Of a stretch of DNA of 64,000 nucleotides, positions 1 through 8,084 are shown in pieces. A program made the position numbers and the translations under genes. The notes under the pieces are model-generated. The model was not told the origin of the DNA. It saw only the letters and a list, made by a program, of their open reading frames with translations, and did not search any database. Position 1 is the stretch's first letter. Each line of letters begins with the position of its first letter. This DNA comes from Chimaeribacter californicus (lineage in GTDB: Bacteria; Pseudomonadota; Gammaproteobacteria; Enterobacterales; Enterobacteriaceae). The stretch is from contig NZ_PJZF01000005.1 in NCBI RefSeq assembly GCF_002858675.1, positions 1 through 64,000 of the forward strand, in the 5' to 3' direction.

Positions 1-86
1 GTAAATGTCCGGCCGCTCATATAATCACCTCATTAGTTATGTCAGTTATAACCTCTGAGCGTGTCTAAATCTATTAAGCCACTACA

Positions 87-450
87 CAGACACGCTCCCG
101 GCGTGGCTGCGACTCTCACGGGCATCCATGCCCGTTCGCCCGGCCCTTCGTCTCCACTCGGCAATGATTTTTACGCCCCCACCACCTCTGCAAACCATCA
201 AGTATGTGAGGAAATAGTAGGTGGGGGATTCTTTTAGGCGTTCAATGTGCTCACGCGATCTTACGGTTCCATGTGGCAGCAATTTTCATGACTGTTTCAA
301 AACCTAAAAAGAGCCTATCTATTCTTTCCTTACATAGCAGAGCGTTTGCAGAGGAGGCGGGGGCATTAAATTATTGCCGACGAGGGCGCAGGGCCGGGCG
401 AGCACACAGGGATGTGTGCGAGAGGTACAGCCACGCCGGGAGCGTGTCTG
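87..450. repeat. Long imperfect inverted repeat (about 123-bp arms)
   Basis: The left arm (87-211) and the reverse complement of the right arm (328-450) align along nearly their whole length. Both begin with CAGACACGCTCCCGGCGTGG, share the block CTCGCCCGGCCC/TTCGCCCGGCCC, then CTCTGCAAA, and end in a TATGTRAGG motif. The arms are separated by about 116 bases (212-327) with no gene. Differences are scattered substitutions and a few indels, as expected for an old palindrome or a non-autonomous element. No transposase and no obvious target duplication was seen. Confidence 0.75.
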
Positions 451-535
451 TACCGGCCCGATTAGCCCGGAGAACGAAGGAGGGAACCCGCTGCGCGGGC
501 AATAATTCTGCCGGATCACCCAAAAGCGCGGGGAT

Positions 536-565
536 GCAAGGGGCGCGCGCTTACGCGCCCCTTGC
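536..565. repeat. Perfect 12-bp GC-rich hairpin
   Basis: The arms GCAAGGGGCGCG (536-547) and CGCGCCCCTTGC (554-565) are perfect complements around a 6-base loop. No T-tract follows, so a terminator is unlikely. It is probably part of the structured repeat element that fills this intergenic region. Confidence 0.7.
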
Positions 566-674
566 GCGGTGGCGGCAGCGGAGCCGCAGAAAGAATGCAG
601 GCGTTTGCCAACGCAACAAACCTCGATCCCCATTAAACTCGGCTGTATAAGCAGACATGAACAACCGAAACATG

Positions 675-727
675 CCACTTAACCACTTAACCACTTAACC
701 ACTTAACCATTAACCATTAACCATTAA
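675..727. repeat. Tandem short repeats, 4 x CCACTTAA then 3 x CCATTAA
   Basis: Four perfect copies of CCACTTAA (675-706) run directly into three perfect copies of CCATTAA (707-727). The 7-mer is the 8-mer with one C removed, so the array looks like slippage of a single ancestral unit. It lies immediately downstream of the yedI stop codon. Confidence 0.9.
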
Positions 728-745
728 CGGCAAGGAGTCCGCTGC

Positions 746-1678
746 TTAAGCGGCCTCCTCCTTCTTCCCAAACACCTTCTTCCCCAATAACACCCCCCCG
801 AGAACAATCGCCCCGGCAATCAACCCCACCACCAGGTCAACCGCGCCGGTGATAAGCGTACTGACAAACCCGGTGCTGCCGTGGTTCAGCACATCCACCA
901 GGCTGTGCATAAACGGCAAGCCGTGGGTCAGGATGCTGCCGCCCACCAGAAACATCGCAATGGTGCCGACAATCGACAGCGTTTTCATCAGCAGCGGGGC
1001 GGTGTGCAAAATGCCGGTGCCCAGCCCGCGCAGCAGGCGCGTGAACAGGCCGTTGCCTTCCCGCTTGCGCAGGTAAAACCCAACGTCATCCATCCGCACA
1101 ATACCGGCGACCAGCCCGTAGACGCCCGCTGTCATCACCACGGCAATCAACACCATCACCATCACCTGATCCACAAAGCGCACGTGGGCCACGGTGTTCA
1201 GGGAAATCACGATAATCTCAGCAGAAAGAATAAAGTCAGTGCGCACCGCGCCTTTGACCTTCTTCTTCTCCAGTGCCAGCAGCTCTTCCTGGGTTTTTGG
1301 CACGTTGGCGCGTGGCGCGGCCTCATGGGCGGCCTCTTTCCCATGGAAAAACTTTTCCGCTATTTTCTCAAAACCTTCGTAACAGAGGTATGCACCGCCA
1401 ATCATCAGCAACGGCGTGATAGCCCAGGGGATGAAGGCACTGATCAGCAACGCCAGCGGCACCAGAATCGCCTTATTGAGCAGCGAGCCTTTCGCCACGG
1501 CCCAGACAACCGGCAGTTCACGGTCAGCTTTCACGCCGCTTACCTGCTGGGCATTCAGCGCAAGGTCATCCCCCAGTACGCTGGCGGTTTTCCGGGCGGC
1601 GACCTTACTCATCGCGGCTACATCGTCCAAAATAGAGGCAATATCATCAATCAATGCCAACAGGCTGCTTCCCGCCAT
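746..1678 (-). CDS. yedI: YedI family inner-membrane protein (DUF808)
   Basis: A 310-residue DUF808 protein of unknown function, close in length to E. coli YedI (about 305). The N-terminus (MAGSSLLALIDDIASILDD) is the usual conserved start of the family. Several hydrophobic segments (about residues 70-100, 150-185, 235-260 and 275-300) predict a multi-pass inner-membrane protein, and the C-terminus is Lys/Glu-rich. An AGGAAG ribosome site lies a few bases before the ATG at 1678. The gene stands alone on the minus strand. No biochemical role can be given from sequence. The identification is by overall similarity to the family as I recall it. Confidence 0.9.
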   Translation of the reverse strand: MAGSSLLALIDDIASILDDVAAMSKVAARKTASVLGDDLALNAQQVSGVKADRELPVVWAVAKGSLLNKAILVPLALLISAFIPWAITPLLMIGGAYLCYEGFEKIAEKFFHGKEAAHEAAPRANVPKTQEELLALEKKKVKGAVRTDFILSAEIIVISLNTVAHVRFVDQVMVMVLIAVVMTAGVYGLVAGIVRMDDVGFYLRKREGNGLFTRLLRGLGTGILHTAPLLMKTLSIVGTIAMFLVGGSILTHGLPFMHSLVDVLNHGSTGFVSTLITGAVDLVVGLIAGAIVLGGVLLGKKVFGKKEEAA

Positions 1679-2229
1679 GGTGTTCTTCCTTTTCGGTTAA
1701 TTTGTTCAATATGCCGGATAGTAACAAAAACAGGGTGTAACAAGAAATTACCCGGCGCGTCAGTGTGCCGCTCGCCCTGTGACCGGGCGTCCTTTTAAAG
1801 ATAGGCGCTGACACCGCTTTCGCCCAGCCGTTACCGGGTAAAGAGATGTTATGGGAAAAAGCGGCAGCCGGACGCAAAATAACCAGAAAATAATATAAGG
1901 TTTTTGTGCCCTTTGCCGGTAGCGACAAAATAATCGCGTAATCGATGACGGTTTCACCAAAATAATTGAACAGACCAGTGGGTAAAAAAGTTTTTTTACT
2001 CAAGCTCCTTATTTCCTCCACGATACTTGAATTTCTTTACACCGGAGGGGAGGTTTTTTTTGGTAGGTGAACCATAATTACTGCTCTGGAATAACACGCC
2101 ATAACGAAAAACGTGTAGTAAACGTGTAGTACATATCCGTGCCGGGGAATTCCCTGTCCCGCTCTATACCCTGTGTGCGAAATACATTCTTTGTAAGAAA
2201 ATCATCTGCAAAAGTATGAGGAGAGTGTC
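1679..2229. other. Divergent intergenic region yedI / DUF1471 gene
   Basis: About 550 bases without a gene I can support. The open frames that cross it overlap the yedI start and look random. It must contain the promoters of both flanking genes. Visible structure: AT-rich patches around 1870-2000, a short A/T hairpin near 1981-2001, a GGAGGGGAGG-T8 run near 2044-2060, and a perfect tandem 11-bp repeat at 2110-2131. Confidence 0.5.
2110..2131. promoter_or_regulatory. Perfect tandem 11-bp repeat AACGTGTAGTA x2
   Basis: Two identical 11-mers (2110-2120 and 2121-2131) lie head to tail, about 99 bases before the start of the DUF1471 gene at 2230. A repeat period of one helical turn is the usual layout for sites bound by OmpR-family response-regulator dimers. 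The sequence does not match a consensus I can name, so the regulator is unknown. Confidence 0.45.
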
Positions 2230-2499
2230 ATGAAACTGTTACCTGTCATTACGGCTGCGCTGTTGACGGCCGCCTCGTTCTCTGCCCTGGCGGCGACCGA
2301 AGTCAACCGCAGTGAGGCCAGCGGCCTGCAAAGCATGGGCACCGTCACCGTCAGCGGGATCACCGGCTCGCCGGAAGATGCCATCAGCGCCGTACAGCAA
2401 AAAGCGATGGACGAAGGTGCCAGCCATTACCGTATCATCGGCATCGATACGCCCAGTGATTCCAGCCAGCAACGCGTTAATGCAGAAATTTACCGCTGA
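2230..2499 (+). CDS. DUF1471 (YdgH/BhsA/McbA-like) periplasmic protein
   Basis: A small 89-residue secreted protein. The first about 21 residues form a signal peptide (positive Lys, hydrophobic core, cleavage after SALA). The remaining about 65 residues match the DUF1471 fold: an N-terminal GTVTVSG strand, an Ala-rich helix (AISAVQQKAMDEGASHY) and a final strand ending NAEIYR. Family members such as BhsA, McbA and YdgH are Enterobacterales-specific periplasmic proteins tied to stress, biofilm or surface changes, but which paralogue this is cannot be told. A good GAGGAG ribosome site precedes the ATG. It is monocistronic and preceded by the 11-bp tandem repeat at 2110-2131. Confidence 0.85.
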   Translation: MKLLPVITAALLTAASFSALAATEVNRSEASGLQSMGTVTVSGITGSPEDAISAVQQKAMDEGASHYRIIGIDTPSDSSQQRVNAEIYR

Positions 2500-2923
2500 G
2501 TCTCTGTTTATTACCGGTTATCCTGACTCTCACACGCCTATTAAGGGTATGAACCTCCCTTAAATAAAAAATCAGGTGGCCATGGGTAAATAAAAAATGC
2601 CGTTGCTTGTTTATAAAGGCTATTTTTTATTACGGTTATTTTTTTTATAAAATAGCGGTTGAACCGGTGTAAATAATAACGGGCCGGCGCATTGCATGGA
2701 GATAATAAACGGGAAAGTAAGGCGATTCCGGTGTTATTAGAAAGTTCTGAAAAAACAGAGAGGGCCGGGCGTGCTGTCAAAGTGCGCCCGGCCCTCTCTG
2801 TTTGGCTTTTGCTGCCGCGCCGCGTGCTGCGATCAATCATTGCGTCTGTGCAGGTAACAGGTATGATTCCGCCTTTCTGAAGATAATGAGAACTGCCCGG
2901 CGTAGTGGCAGAAAAGGACAGCA
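2500..2923. other. Intergenic region upstream of aroL
   Basis: No gene supported. It holds an AT-rich tract (2560-2680) and a perfect 19-bp inverted repeat (2753-2803), and must contain the aroL promoter. A TGTAAA half-site occurs near 2669, but no full TyrR box (TGTAAA-N6-TTTACA) could be found. Confidence 0.5.
2753..2803. repeat. Perfect 19-bp inverted repeat (terminator-like hairpin)
   Basis: The 19-base arms 2753-2771 and 2785-2803 are exact complements around a 13-base loop. Each arm reads AAACAGAGAGGGCCGGGCG or its complement. The stem is GC-rich with an A/T edge on both sides, and a loose T-rich tail follows (TTTGGCTTTT), so it could work as a terminator in either direction. It lies about 250 bases past the DUF1471 gene. 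Confidence 0.6.
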
Positions 2924-3448
2924 ATGACACAACCTATTTTTATGGTCGGTGCCCGGGGGGCAGGCAAAACCACGGTCGGTAATGCCCTGGCGCGTGCACT
3001 TGGCTATCAGTTCACGGATACGGATGTGTTTATGCAACAGACCACCGGCCTGAGCGTGGCAGACGTGGTGGCGCGTGAAGGGTGGGTGGGGTTCCGCCGC
3101 CGAGAGAGCGACGCACTGAAAGCGGTCACCGCCCCGCATACCGTGGTCGCCACCGGCGGCGGTGCCGTGCTGGCCGCGGAAAACCGTGCCTTTATGCGCG
3201 ACGCCGGGCGGGTGATTTACCTGCGTGCGCCGGCCACCACCCTGGCCCACCGGCTGGAAGAGTACCCGCTGGATGCCCAGCGCCCGACGCTGACCGGCAA
3301 GCCGATCAATGAAGAGATGGTGGAAGTGCTGGCCGCCCGCGAGGCGCTCTATCAGGAGGTGGCCCATCATGTGCTGGACGCCACCGCCAGCCCGGCGGAG
3401 ATCGTCGCCGCCATCCAGCGCGTGTTACAAACCGAACCCATAAAATAA
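2924..3448 (+). CDS. aroL: Shikimate kinase II
   Basis: A 174-residue cytoplasmic kinase that phosphorylates shikimate with ATP to shikimate 3-phosphate in aromatic amino acid synthesis. The Walker A loop is GARGAGKTT (residues 9-17). DTD near residues 32-34 and FRRRES near 58-63 are the shikimate-binding Asp and Arg motifs, ATGGG (about 79-83) is the Walker B-like/substrate loop, and RPTLTGKP holds the lid Arg. The length equals E. coli AroL, and the N-terminus [12 protein letters not shown] is AroL-like rather than AroK-like. It is followed by a hairpin terminator (3456-3479) and by yaiA, as in E. coli, but aroM is missing from its usual place. Confidence 0.96.
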   Translation: MTQPIFMVGARGAGKTTVGNALARALGYQFTDTDVFMQQTTGLSVADVVAREGWVGFRRRESDALKAVTAPHTVVATGGGAVLAAENRAFMRDAGRVIYLRAPATTLAHRLEEYPLDAQRPTLTGKPINEEMVEVLAAREALYQEVAHHVLDATASPAEIVAAIQRVLQTEPIK

Positions 3449-3455
3449 GCCGCTG

Positions 3456-3479
3456 CCGGGCCGCCTTCGGCCCGGTTTT
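3456..3479 (+). terminator. Rho-independent terminator after aroL
   Basis: The stem CCGGGCCG/CGGCCCGG with a 4-base loop is followed by TTTT, 8 bases after the aroL stop codon. Confidence 0.75.
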
Positions 3480-3564
3480 CAGAGACTTCCGACCCGCCGC
3501 GGCCCACGCCTTCCCGGAATCCTGTCTATACTTACCTTTCGGTGCATAACGAAAGGAATTAACC

Positions 3565-3756
3565 ATGCCTGGACATCCTCCCTATCCGCGCGAAGCGCGC
3601 ATCGTCCCTGTTGAAAAGGGCGAAGCCGGTAAAACCGTCACCTGGTACGAGCTGCGGGCCGATCACCCGAAACCGGACACCCTGATCAGTGAGCATGAAA
3701 CGGAATCGGAAGCCCTTGATTCCAAGCGGCGTTACGAAGACGAAAAGATTGACTAG
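3565..3756 (+). CDS. yaiA: YaiA family small protein
   Basis: A 63-residue conserved protein of unknown function. The sequence matches E. coli YaiA closely over its whole length, including PPYPREA near the start, the block [21 protein letters not shown] and a C-terminal RRYED. A ribosome site (AAAGGAAT) precedes the ATG. It is charged and soluble, with no signal peptide or membrane segment. It lies directly downstream of aroL, its usual neighbour, but is separated from it by a terminator and so probably has its own promoter. Confidence 0.92.
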   Translation: MPGHPPYPREARIVPVEKGEAGKTVTWYELRADHPKPDTLISEHETESEALDSKRRYEDEKID

Positions 3757-3773
3757 CGGTCATCCGCAATGTG

Positions 3774-3802
3774 AAAAAAGCCGGCGCTGATGCCGGCTTT
3801 TT
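3774..3802 (+). terminator. Rho-independent terminator after yaiA
   Basis: An A-run, the stem AGCCGGC/GCCGGCT with a short loop, then TTTTT. The flanking A and T runs make it potentially bidirectional. Confidence 0.85.
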
Positions 3803-3960
3803 CATATCACGTTCTTGTGCCGGGAACATCACGGCAGGCGGGTTTGCGCGCCGGATCGCGTAATAGGGCAATAATCTGTGCCGGGCACGAATAATCAGTG
3901 ACAGCATGCGCTCCCTGATCCTACTATGGCACTTCTATTTTCCAGCCGTGGGGCCAGACT

Positions 3961-4251
3961 ATGTTGAAAGTTAACGACTATTTTTCAGGGAAAGTGAAGT
4001 CTATCGGGTACGAGAGCGGCACCATCGGCGATGCCAGCGTGGGCGTGATGGAAGTGGGCGAGTACACGTTCGGCACCAAACAGCCGGAAGAGATGACGGT
4101 GATCACCGGCGCATTGCGCGTGCTGATCCCCGGCTCGCCGGACTGGCAGGTATTTATGCCGGGGGAAACCTTCTACGTGCCGGGCCACAGCGAGTTTAAC
4201 CTGCAGGTCTCTGACACCACCGCCTATCTGTGTAAATACCTGAGCAAATAA
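3961..4251 (+). CDS. ppnP: Pyrimidine/purine nucleoside phosphorylase PpnP
   Basis: A 96-residue single-domain cupin (DUF1255) corresponding to E. coli YaiE/PpnP, about 94 residues. The family carries out phosphorolysis of several purine and pyrimidine nucleosides to the base and ribose 1-phosphate. The start [12 protein letters not shown], the centre GEYTF...[11 protein letters not shown] and the C-terminal [11 protein letters not shown] with a final LCKYL are diagnostic. It is cytoplasmic. The ribosome site before the ATG at 3961 is weak (GGGGCC). A shared terminator separates it from the convergent rdgC. Confidence 0.95.
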   Translation: MLKVNDYFSGKVKSIGYESGTIGDASVGVMEVGEYTFGTKQPEEMTVITGALRVLIPGSPDWQVFMPGETFYVPGHSEFNLQVSDTTAYLCKYLSK

Positions 4252-4264
4252 GCCGGTTGCCGCA

Positions 4265-4293
4265 GAAAAAAGCCGCCCACCGGGCGGCTTTTT
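4265..4293. terminator. Bidirectional terminator between ppnP and rdgC
   Basis: AAAAAAGCCGCCC, loop ACC, GGGCGGCTTTTT. A and T runs on both sides serve the two convergent genes. Confidence 0.9.
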
Positions 4294-4314
4294 CATGGCG
4301 GACAGGGCGCGGGA

Positions 4315-5226
4315 TCAGCGCTGGGCTTCTCCGCCGAGCGCCTCAACCACGTTGGCAATCAGGGCGGTGAGTTCGCTGGTCATCAGGATGAAGTCCGCGT
4401 CAAAGCGGGCGGCCGGGTCATCCCGGTCGATGTCATCATTCTGGTCACGCAGCGCATCCGCGAACTTCAGGCGCTTCAGGCTGCCGTCATCGGCCAGCAG
4501 CAATTGCACGCGCTCCTGCCAGTCCAGCGCCAGTTTGGTCACTACTTTCCCGGCTTCGATATGCACGGCGATTTCATCCGTCACCAGGTCCTGCTTCTTG
4601 CAGCGGATCACGCCGCCATCTTCCAGCAGCGCCTTCAGCTCCGCCTCTTCCATCAGCGTGAACCCGGCCGGCAACTCCCCGGCGCGTACCCACTCGGTCA
4701 GCGTCAGCTCAATCGGTTTTTCCAGGGTCAGCGGCACCACCGGCAGCGAGCCGAGGCTTTTGCGCAGCAGCGCCAGCGTATCTTCGGCTTTCTTGGCGCT
4801 GGCGCAGTCGATCATGATCAGGCCGTTCACGGTGTCGATCCACAGGAAGGTCTGGTTGAACCGGCTGAAGGCGCGCGGCAGCAGGGTGTGCAGCACCTCA
4901 TCTTTCAGGGAGTCTTTTTCGGTCTTCTTCAGCTTGCGGTGCTGTTCCGCTTCCAGCTTGCTGATTTTGGCTTCCAGCGCCTGCTTCACCACCGGCGTCG
5001 GCAGGATTTTTTCCTCTTTGCGGGCGCAGATCAGGATCTGGCCATTGGCGCTGTGGGTCAGATCCTCGCTGTGGCCGCCCATCGGCGAAACCCAGCCGGT
5101 TTTGGCCATGTCCTGGCTGCCGCACGGGGTAAAGGTGAAGGCACTGAGCTGTTTTTCCATCTCGTCCGCAGAGAGGGTCACCTCACGGCTTAAACGATAA
5201 ACCATCAAATTCTTAAACCACAACAT
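4315..5226 (-). CDS. rdgC: Recombination-associated protein RdgC
   Basis: A 303-residue nucleoid-associated DNA-binding protein that in E. coli forms a ring-shaped dimer on DNA and limits RecA loading. The chosen start at 5226 gives [15 protein letters not shown], the family N-terminus, and exactly the E. coli length. An upstream in-frame ATG at 5271 would add 15 unconserved residues. The conserved blocks [38 protein letters not shown] and the C-terminal [12 protein letters not shown] are all present. It is convergent with ppnP and ends at a shared terminator. To its left in the transcriptional sense lies the accessory sugar locus, where E. coli has mak. Confidence 0.96.
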   Translation of the reverse strand: MLWFKNLMVYRLSREVTLSADEMEKQLSAFTFTPCGSQDMAKTGWVSPMGGHSEDLTHSANGQILICARKEEKILPTPVVKQALEAKISKLEAEQHRKLKKTEKDSLKDEVLHTLLPRAFSRFNQTFLWIDTVNGLIMIDCASAKKAEDTLALLRKSLGSLPVVPLTLEKPIELTLTEWVRAGELPAGFTLMEEAELKALLEDGGVIRCKKQDLVTDEIAVHIEAGKVVTKLALDWQERVQLLLADDGSLKRLKFADALRDQNDDIDRDDPAARFDADFILMTSELTALIANVVEALGGEAQR

Positions 5227-5351
5227 CGTCTTATCCCTGTCCGGGCGCACAACGGGCGCGCGGTTAATCACAAGCAGGGCGGCATGATACCCAATTGGCA
5301 GCCCCCAGTCCTTAAGAAAAATCCCGCGCCGCGGCCGCCGTGAGGGCGGTG

Positions 5352-7940
5352 TCAGTGCGCCTGCCAGGCGAGGCGCAGCGCGGCCGCCAGCTGGCGCTGG
5401 GTATAGGGTTTGCGTAACAGCACGCCGTCAGGCGGGGGGCCGTCGCCGGGCTGCCGCTGGTCCTGCCCGCTGACCAGCAGGGTTGCCAGCGTTGGGTGGT
5501 GCGCCCGCGCCCGGCGCACCACCTCCGCGCCGCTTTCACCGGGCAGCATCAGGTCACTTATCAGCAGGCTGATATCCGGGGTTTGCGCCAGCAGCGCCAG
5601 CGCCTGCTCACCGTCGCTGCACGCCAGCGTCAGGTAGCCAAGCTGGTGGAGCTGCTCGCACAGCGTCTGGCGCACATCCTCCTCATCCTCCAGCACCAGG
5701 ATCAGCCGGTCATCCGGCGGGCTGTCCCGCTCGTCGGCCACCGGGGCGGGCGGCGCGGCGGCTTCCGGCGCGCGCGGCAGTTGCAGCCGCACCCGCGTGC
5801 CCTCGCCGGGGCGGCTCTCAATCTGCACCCGGCCGCCCGACTGGCGGATAAAGCCATACACCATCGACAGCCCCAGCCCGCTGCCCTGGCCGACGCCTTT
5901 GGTGGTGAAGAACGGCTCGAACACCTGCGCCTGCACCTCCTCAGACATGCCGCAGCCGCTGTCTTCCACCTCCAGCGCCACCATCGCCTGCACCCGCCCG
6001 CCGGTGCGTTCCACCTGCTGGTTAGCGAGGCGGATCAGGATCTCGCCGCCGCGCCCCTCCATGGCGTCACGCGCATTCATCACCAGATTGAGCAGCGCGT
6101 TCTCCAGCTGGTTGGCGTCAATCCACACCGGCCAGAGCGCCGGGGCCGCCTCCACCCGCAGCGCCAGCCCGGCGGGCAGGGCGTGTTGCAGCAACTCGTG
6201 CAGGTTCTCCACCAGTTGCACCATGTCGATCGCCTGCGGTTGCAGCGACTGTTTGCGCGAGAAGGCCAGCAGCCGCTGGGTGAGCTGTGCGCCGCGCTCC
6301 GCCGCCTTGAGCGAACGGCCGATGCGGGCGGCGGTTTGCGCCGCCAGCGGCTGCTGTTGCGCCAGCTCCAGGCTGCCGATGATCACCGCCAGCAGGTTGT
6401 TGAAATCGTGCGCCAGCCCGCCGGTGAGCTGGCCGACCGCCTTCATTTTCTGGCTGTGGACCAGCGCCTGCTCCAGCGCCTTGCGCTCGGTGCGCTCCAG
6501 CACCACGTTGACCATGCCGCGATCCGGCAGCGGGCTGAAGCGCAACTCAATCACCCGGCCATCGTTCAGGCGCACCTCCTGCGGGGCGGGCAGGCGGCGG
6601 GTCAGCCCGGCGAGCGCCGCCTCCCACGGATGATCCGAGGCCGGGCCGACGCGTCGCAGCAGGGTGCGGTAGTGCTGGCCGCGATGCAGTACGTGCTCAT
6701 CCAGCCCCAGCAGCAGCGGGTATTGCGGGTTCCACACCACCAGGTGGCCGGTGTTGTCAAAGAGGGCAAAGCCGTCGCGCATCGCCAGAAAGGTGGTTTC
6801 CAGTTGGGTGCTTTTCTCTTTCAGCAGGCGCGAGGTGTGCTCCAGCGAGGCGGTATTGCGTGCAAAAACGTTGAACGCCCGCGCCAGATCGCCCAGTTCA
6901 TCGCGCCGTTGCAGCGCCGGGACGCTGACCTCCCGCTCCCCGTTTGCCAGCCGCGTCATCGCCCCGGCGATCGCCGTGAGGTGGGAGCCGAGGTTTCGGT
7001 AGATATAGAGCCCGGCAAACCCGGTGATCACCAGCGCCAGCAGCGCAATCACGCTGATAAACCCGCTGGCGGAATTCAGCTCCTGATGGTTCTGGTGGGT
7101 GCGCTGCGCTGAGGCGTCCGCCACGTTCTGCACGTAGTGATTGATGTCCTCATTGAGCATCGCCACCAGCGCCTTAATTTGGTAGGTGTAATAGGCGATC
7201 GCCAGGTCGCTCTGTGCCAAATCGGCCGCCAGCGGCGTCAGGCGTGCTGCGGTGTGTTGGAACTGCGCCATCTTTTCCGCCAGCAGCGCATCCGCCGGGG
7301 CCGCCGGCCACTGGGCCATCACGCGGTCGATCTGCTCCGTCACCGCCTGCGGGGCCGGGATCTGGATGGCGAGGGTCAGCAGCCGGTTCAATTCAATCGC
7401 CAGCTCAGCCGGCAGCGGCGAGGGCGGGCGGCGCACGGCAATCTCAATAATGTGATGCAGCGTGGACTGATCCTGATAGAGCGCACTCAGCAACTGGTTG
7501 CGCTGCATATGCCGCTGGTGGCCGAGCAGCAGCAACCGGCTGACGCTCTGTTGCAGCGTGGTGCTGCGGTCGGTGAGGCGCGCCACCAGCGCCGGGTCAC
7601 GCTGTGCTAACGGGGCAACGGCCAGCCCGCGCAGGGAGTGCTGCAGGGCGAGTTGCGTCTGCTTCAGCCGTGCCGATTCGCTCTGGTACTCCAGCGCGCC
7701 CACCACCTGCGACAGCCGCACGGCGGCGGTGGCGACGTTCGCCGTGTCGCGCGCCAGCGCCATGCTGCCGTTCATCTCCGCCAGCGTTTGCGCCTGCGCC
7801 TGTTCCTGAATCTTCCCGGCATGGTGGAAGCCAAAGATCGCCACGGCGCTGACCGTGAGTGTCAGCGCCATCACCAGCAGGTTAAACATCAGCAAGCGCC
7901 CGCGGGCACCCGCCAGCAAACGGGGGGAGGAGATGGCCAT
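5352..7940 (-). CDS. Hybrid sensor histidine kinase (HAMP-PAS-HisKA-HATPase-REC)
   Basis: An 862-residue inner-membrane hybrid kinase. The start at 7940 (MAISSPRLL) is chosen for its AGGAG site 4 bases upstream; a longer frame to 8117 would overlap the divergent ABC gene. Domain order: membrane segment about 18-38; periplasmic helical sensor about 40-290 (TorS-like in style); second membrane segment about 294-314; HAMP about 315-370; PAS-like about 380-480; HisKA with H511 in LAHDFNN; ATPase with N-box [10 protein letters not shown] (618-627) and G-boxes DSGCGM and GQGSGLGL; C-terminal receiver 746-855 with D796 and K844. No HPt domain follows. It is divergent from the sugar ABC operon and probably acts with the response regulator at 12399. 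The ligand is unknown. Confidence 0.9.
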   Translation of the reverse strand: MAISSPRLLAGARGRLLMFNLLVMALTLTVSAVAIFGFHHAGKIQEQAQAQTLAEMNGSMALARDTANVATAAVRLSQVVGALEYQSESARLKQTQLALQHSLRGLAVAPLAQRDPALVARLTDRSTTLQQSVSRLLLLGHQRHMQRNQLLSALYQDQSTLHHIIEIAVRRPPSPLPAELAIELNRLLTLAIQIPAPQAVTEQIDRVMAQWPAAPADALLAEKMAQFQHTAARLTPLAADLAQSDLAIAYYTYQIKALVAMLNEDINHYVQNVADASAQRTHQNHQELNSASGFISVIALLALVITGFAGLYIYRNLGSHLTAIAGAMTRLANGEREVSVPALQRRDELGDLARAFNVFARNTASLEHTSRLLKEKSTQLETTFLAMRDGFALFDNTGHLVVWNPQYPLLLGLDEHVLHRGQHYRTLLRRVGPASDHPWEAALAGLTRRLPAPQEVRLNDGRVIELRFSPLPDRGMVNVVLERTERKALEQALVHSQKMKAVGQLTGGLAHDFNNLLAVIIGSLELAQQQPLAAQTAARIGRSLKAAERGAQLTQRLLAFSRKQSLQPQAIDMVQLVENLHELLQHALPAGLALRVEAAPALWPVWIDANQLENALLNLVMNARDAMEGRGGEILIRLANQQVERTGGRVQAMVALEVEDSGCGMSEEVQAQVFEPFFTTKGVGQGSGLGLSMVYGFIRQSGGRVQIESRPGEGTRVRLQLPRAPEAAAPPAPVADERDSPPDDRLILVLEDEEDVRQTLCEQLHQLGYLTLACSDGEQALALLAQTPDISLLISDLMLPGESGAEVVRRARAHHPTLATLLVSGQDQRQPGDGPPPDGVLLRKPYTQRQLAAALRLAWQAH

Positions 7941-8084
7941 ACGGCTCCTGAGGCAGAGAAAGGGACTCGCGCGATAATAAAAGCCCCGGCCGGAAAGATT
8001 ATGACAAAAATGAACGGCGGCTGACATGCAGCGTTTATCTGGCGGTGGTGAACTGCACTTATCCCGACCTGACAGGAGAGGCCG

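Larger units (their letters stand above)
1..745. other. Non-coding structured region left of yedI
   Basis: No gene can be supported here. Short open frames exist on both strands, but they run through inverted repeats, have low-complexity Arg/Gly/Pro-rich translations and lack convincing ribosome binding sites. The stretch contains a long imperfect inverted repeat (87-211 against 328-450), a perfect 12-bp hairpin (536-565), a smaller GCGGC/GCCGC hairpin near 573-588 and a tandem array of CCACTTAA and CCATTAA units (675-727). It looks like one composite intergenic repeat element. Bases 1-86 show nothing recognisable. Confidence 0.6.

Noticed and set aside
82-678. Small open frames on both strands of the left-end region (82-282, 273-650, 319-678)
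   Set aside because: They run through the inverted repeats, have skewed Arg/Gly/Pro composition, resemble no family, and overlap each other on opposite strands.
1647-2021. 124-codon minus-strand frame upstream of yedI
   Set aside because: It overlaps the yedI start and promoter region, has no ribosome site and no family resemblance.
2663-2690. TyrR box upstream of aroL
   Set aside because: A TGTAAA half-site is present, but the second half TTTACA at the right distance is not.
5496-7112. 538-codon plus-strand frame opposite the sensor kinase
   Set aside because: It is the antisense shadow of a high-GC gene. The composition (Arg, His, Gln, Leu) is typical of a reverse frame.
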